NCBI GenBank assembly: GCA_031267635.1
Contig: JAIRYX010000251.1
Location: forward strand, 1-6,723
Length of the DNA stretch: 6,723 nucleotides
DNA from: Planctomycetaceae bacterium
GTDB taxonomy: Bacteria > Planctomycetota > Planctomycetia > Pirellulales > Thermoguttaceae
Direction: 5' to 3'
Of the stretch, positions 6,415-6,723 are shown piece after piece. The notes under the pieces were generated by a model that worked only from the letters and a program-made list of their open reading frames with translations, was not told the origin of the DNA and made no database searches. The position numbers were made by a program, and so were the translations under genes. The number at the start of each line of letters is the position of its first letter. The stretch's first letter is position 1.

Positions 6415-6523
6415 TATTTTCTACTCCTCACACGTAAAAGTTTTTAAAAGGGACATTGGGGACATGATAAACGATCAATGCTGTCTTAAAAGTCGAAGAT
6501 TCAAGCGTGAGGAGTAAAAAATA
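6415..6523. repeat. 17-bp inverted repeat bounding a 109-bp segment
   Basis: TATTTTCTACTCCTCAC (6415-6431) and the reverse complement of TATTTTTTACTCCTCAC (6507-6523) match at 16 of 17 bases and enclose 75 bp. The shape is that of a very small MITE-like element. No flanking target duplication is visible, so it may instead be an old insertion or a regulatory inverted repeat in the flgC upstream region. Confidence 0.55.
6450..6467 (+). repeat. GGGA-N5 9-nt-period repeat, copy 4
   Basis: Units GGGACATTG and GGGACATGA stand in the gap upstream of flgC. With the preceding AAAA, the sequence at 6446-6464 nearly repeats 5482-5499 (AAAAGGACATTAGGGACA) in the same orientation, so near-identical strings flank the flgC-fliE pair on both sides. 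Confidence 0.5.
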
Positions 6524-6611
6524 CACATCAAAATAAACAAATGAAGTAAATTAGGTGTTTTTACGAAATCCATTTTTCTTGAAATGTACAAAATTTAGGA
6601 AAAAATATACC

Positions 6612-6723
6612 TTACGCAAGCAATATTTTATAGTTTTTGAAGTTTTGGAATTCCGGATTCATGAGTGTTGCGACTTCTTCTTTATATTGTTGATCAATTT
6701 GTTCCAGGCAATCGTTGATTCCT
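6612..6723 (-). CDS. 3' end of an unidentified protein (partial)
   Basis: The minus strand is open from the window edge to a TAA at 6612-6614, giving the last 36 residues of a protein. They begin GINDCLEQIDQQYKEEV and end FKNYKILLA, charged and probably helical. The other two minus-strand frames close within this stretch. I do not recognise the family. The end does not resemble FlgB, the gene expected here. It has the same orientation as flgC-fliE, but the 301-bp gap argues against tight operon coupling. Confidence 0.5.
   Translation of the reverse strand, partial: GINDCLEQIDQQYKEEVATLMNPEFQNFKNYKILLA

Larger units (their letters stand above)
6311..6611. other. 301-bp non-coding gap upstream of flgC
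   Basis: No ORF with family resemblance lies here, and there is no trace of flgB. It holds the flgC ribosome binding site, two similar minus-strand strings (ATTTTTGTTAC then TATTC, and ATTTTTGTAAC then ATTC, in about 6329-6383), the 17-bp inverted-repeat pair at 6415-6431 and 6507-6523, and a GGGA-N5 repeat. The flgC promoter must lie here or further upstream, but I cannot point to it with confidence. Confidence 0.5.

Noticed and set aside
3499..6611. CRISPR array or tRNA genes in the intergenic regions
   Set aside because: There are no regularly spaced repeats of CRISPR length and no cloverleaf-like sequence; the GGGA repeats have a 9-nt period.

Overview
The window (about 43% GC by eye) looks like chromosomal DNA of a flagellated, Gram-negative-type bacterium. 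The large MMPL/RND transporter and its paired-motif style, a secreted GH16 glucanase and a flgC-fliE pair together suggest a member of the Planctomycetota or a related PVC lineage. That placement is inference from protein style; no rRNA or other phylogenetic marker is present.

Layout. (1) Positions 1-279 are non-coding upstream sequence with a solitary 12-bp transposon-end motif at 129-140 and a strong Shine-Dalgarno just before the first gene. (2) 280-3498 (+) is a 1072-residue MMPL/RND-type membrane transporter with two six-helix halves. (3) 3499-4539 holds no intact gene. It has a decayed DDE transposase fragment (3747-3998), a perfect hairpin, and a well-defined 303-bp miniature transposon (4153-4455) with inverted ends and an exact 8-bp target duplication, as expected for the IS66 family. 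(4) A good housekeeping promoter (4540-4568) precedes 4626-5465 (+), a secreted GH16 laminarinase-like endoglucanase. (5) 5556-6310 (-) encodes FlgC and FliE with an ATGA overlap, converging on the GH16 gene. (6) 6311-6611 is a non-coding gap with an inverted-repeat structure. (7) At the right edge is the 3' end of an unidentified minus-strand gene.

The genes do not form one pathway. The transporter and the glucanase are separate + strand units split by mobile-element debris. FlgC and FliE are rod-assembly partners and are clearly co-translated, but the usual first gene of that cluster, flgB, is not immediately upstream. Two signals stand out beyond the genes: the MITE with its target duplication, and a family of GGGA-N5 repeats with a 9-nt period that recurs in non-coding stretches, always on the + strand. 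I see no clearly new multi-gene system here.
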